Assembly (NCBI GenBank): GCA_012026715.1
Contig: VEPB01000004.1
Coordinates: 1 to 5,464 of the forward strand
Length of the DNA: 5,464 nucleotides
Direction of reading: 5' to 3'
DNA from: Methylococcaceae bacterium
GTDB taxonomy: Bacteria > Pseudomonadota > Gammaproteobacteria > Methylococcales > Methylococcaceae
The translations under genes were made by a program, and so were the position numbers. How positions within the stretch are numbered: the stretch's first letter is position 1; the number at the start of each line of letters is the position of its first letter. The notes under the pieces are model-generated. The model was not told the origin of the DNA. It ran no database searches and worked only from the letters and a program-made list of their open reading frames with translations. Shown one piece after another: positions 4,745-5,464 of this stretch.

Positions 4745-5464
4745 ATGCCGTTAGACAATATCAACGCACTTATCGTCGACATGGACGGTGTTTTGTGGGA
4801 AGGAGACCGTCCCATGCCCGGCCTGGTGGATTTTTTCCAAACGCTGCGCAGGCGGCGGTTGCCTTTCGTGCTGGCCACCAACAACGCCAGCCGTACCCCG
4901 CAGCAATACGTCACGAAACTGGCCCGAATGGGGGTCGAAGCGCACCCTGAGGAGATCATCGGCTCCGGGCTGGCCGCCGCCATGTACCTCAAGCACCACG
5001 CGCCGGAAGGCTCCAAGGTCTTTGCCATCGGCGAGGACGGGGTCACCGAGGCCCTGCAGGAGCGGGGGTTCCGCTTGGCCGGGCTGTACGAGACGGACGC
5101 CGACTACGTGGTCTGCGGCATGGACCGGGGGCTCTCGTGGGACAAACTGGCCACCGCCACCCTCAACCTCCGCAACGGTGCCCGATTCATCGCCACCAAC
5201 GGCGATACCACCCTGCCCACCGAGCACGGCACCACCCACGGCAACGGCGCCATCGTGGCGGCCCTCATTGCCGCCGGTGGGGTGCAGCCGACGGTCATCG
5301 GCAAGCCGGAACCCATCATGTACCAGATGGCCATGGAACGCCTGCAGGTGCCGCCGGAACAGACCATTGCCATCGGCGACCGGCTGGAAACCGATATCCT
5401 CGGTGCCGTCCGCGCCGGCATCCGCAGCGTGATGGTGCTCACCGGCATCTCCTCCCGCGCCGAC
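4745..5464 (+). CDS. HAD-IIA family phosphatase (NagD/PGP-like), 3' end outside window
   Basis: The frame runs open from ATG 4745 to the end of the window, giving 240 residues of a protein whose relatives are usually about 250-290 long, so little is missing. It has all four HAD motifs: motif I DMDGVLW (Asp12 nucleophile, Asp14 acid/base), motif II ATNNAS (Thr45), motif III Lys in IGKPEP (Lys187) and motif IV IGDRLETDI (Asp212, Asp217). Between motifs II and III lies the large C2 cap (about residues 65-185) that defines subfamily IIA and includes VVCGMDRGLSWDKL and IATNGD. Such enzymes hydrolyse small phosphate esters such as nucleotide monophosphates, phosphoglycolate or p-nitrophenyl phosphate; the substrate here cannot be told from sequence. 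Start choice: the next ATG (codon 13) would remove Asp12, so 4745 is secure. Its perfect -10 box lies almost on the start codon, and no close ribosome binding site is present. Confidence 0.92.
   Translation, partial: MPLDNINALIVDMDGVLWEGDRPMPGLVDFFQTLRRRRLPFVLATNNASRTPQQYVTKLARMGVEAHPEEIIGSGLAAAMYLKHHAPEGSKVFAIGEDGVTEALQERGFRLAGLYETDADYVVCGMDRGLSWDKLATATLNLRNGARFIATNGDTTLPTEHGTTHGNGAIVAALIAAGGVQPTVIGKPEPIMYQMAMERLQVPPEQTIAIGDRLETDILGAVRAGIRSVMVLTGISSRAD

Noticed and set aside
4788..5432. + strand frame of 214 codons in the last part of the window
   Set aside because: It is a shadow of the HAD phosphatase gene in another frame, with Pro/Ser/Arg-rich low-complexity translation. The real gene starts at 4745 and has no stop inside the window.
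1..5464. CRISPR arrays, tRNA or rRNA genes, insertion sequences, phage genes
   Set aside because: No regularly spaced repeats, no structural RNA signatures, no transposase or integrase frames and no terminal inverted repeats with target duplications were seen.

Overview
The window is GC-rich, densely packed bacterial chromosome. Its gene content points to a gammaproteobacterium: a ydbH-ynbE-ydbL lipid-transport module, a class II tRNA nucleotidyltransferase with an HD domain, a pirin and an HAD-IIA phosphatase. No species-specific marker was recognised. A high-GC environmental lineage fits better than an enteric one, but that is inference.

Layout. Bases 1-3415 are one compact + strand run: the 3' end of ydbH, ynbE (ATGA overlap), ydbL (12-nt gap), a cca-type tRNA nucleotidyltransferase (13-nt gap) and a methyltransferase with a signal peptide (19-nt gap). 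The spacing suggests one transcription unit. Bases 3416-3731 separate this run from the pirin gene, which converges on it from the - strand (3732-4619). This gap is unusual. It holds a segment of about 26% GC (3571-3650, hand count) flanked by near-consensus DnaA-box-like sites, a repeated 18-bp motif, a phased direct repeat, an AT-rich inverted repeat and a likely terminator hairpin for the pirin gene. Bases 4620-4744 are the divergent control region between the pirin gene and a + strand HAD-IIA phosphatase gene, which starts at 4745 and runs off the window.

How the genes relate. YdbH, YnbE and YdbL are the AsmA-like inner-membrane protein, outer-membrane lipoprotein and periplasmic partner of one intermembrane phospholipid pathway. 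The tRNA nucleotidyltransferase and methyltransferase have no evident biochemical link to it and are probably co-transcribed passengers. Pirin and the HAD phosphatase are separate units sharing a promoter region.

Most worth a second look are the DnaA-box/AT-rich intergenic island, a methyltransferase that appears to be exported, and a perfect TATAAT so close to the phosphatase start codon that its mRNA may be leaderless. I see no clearly new multi-gene system.
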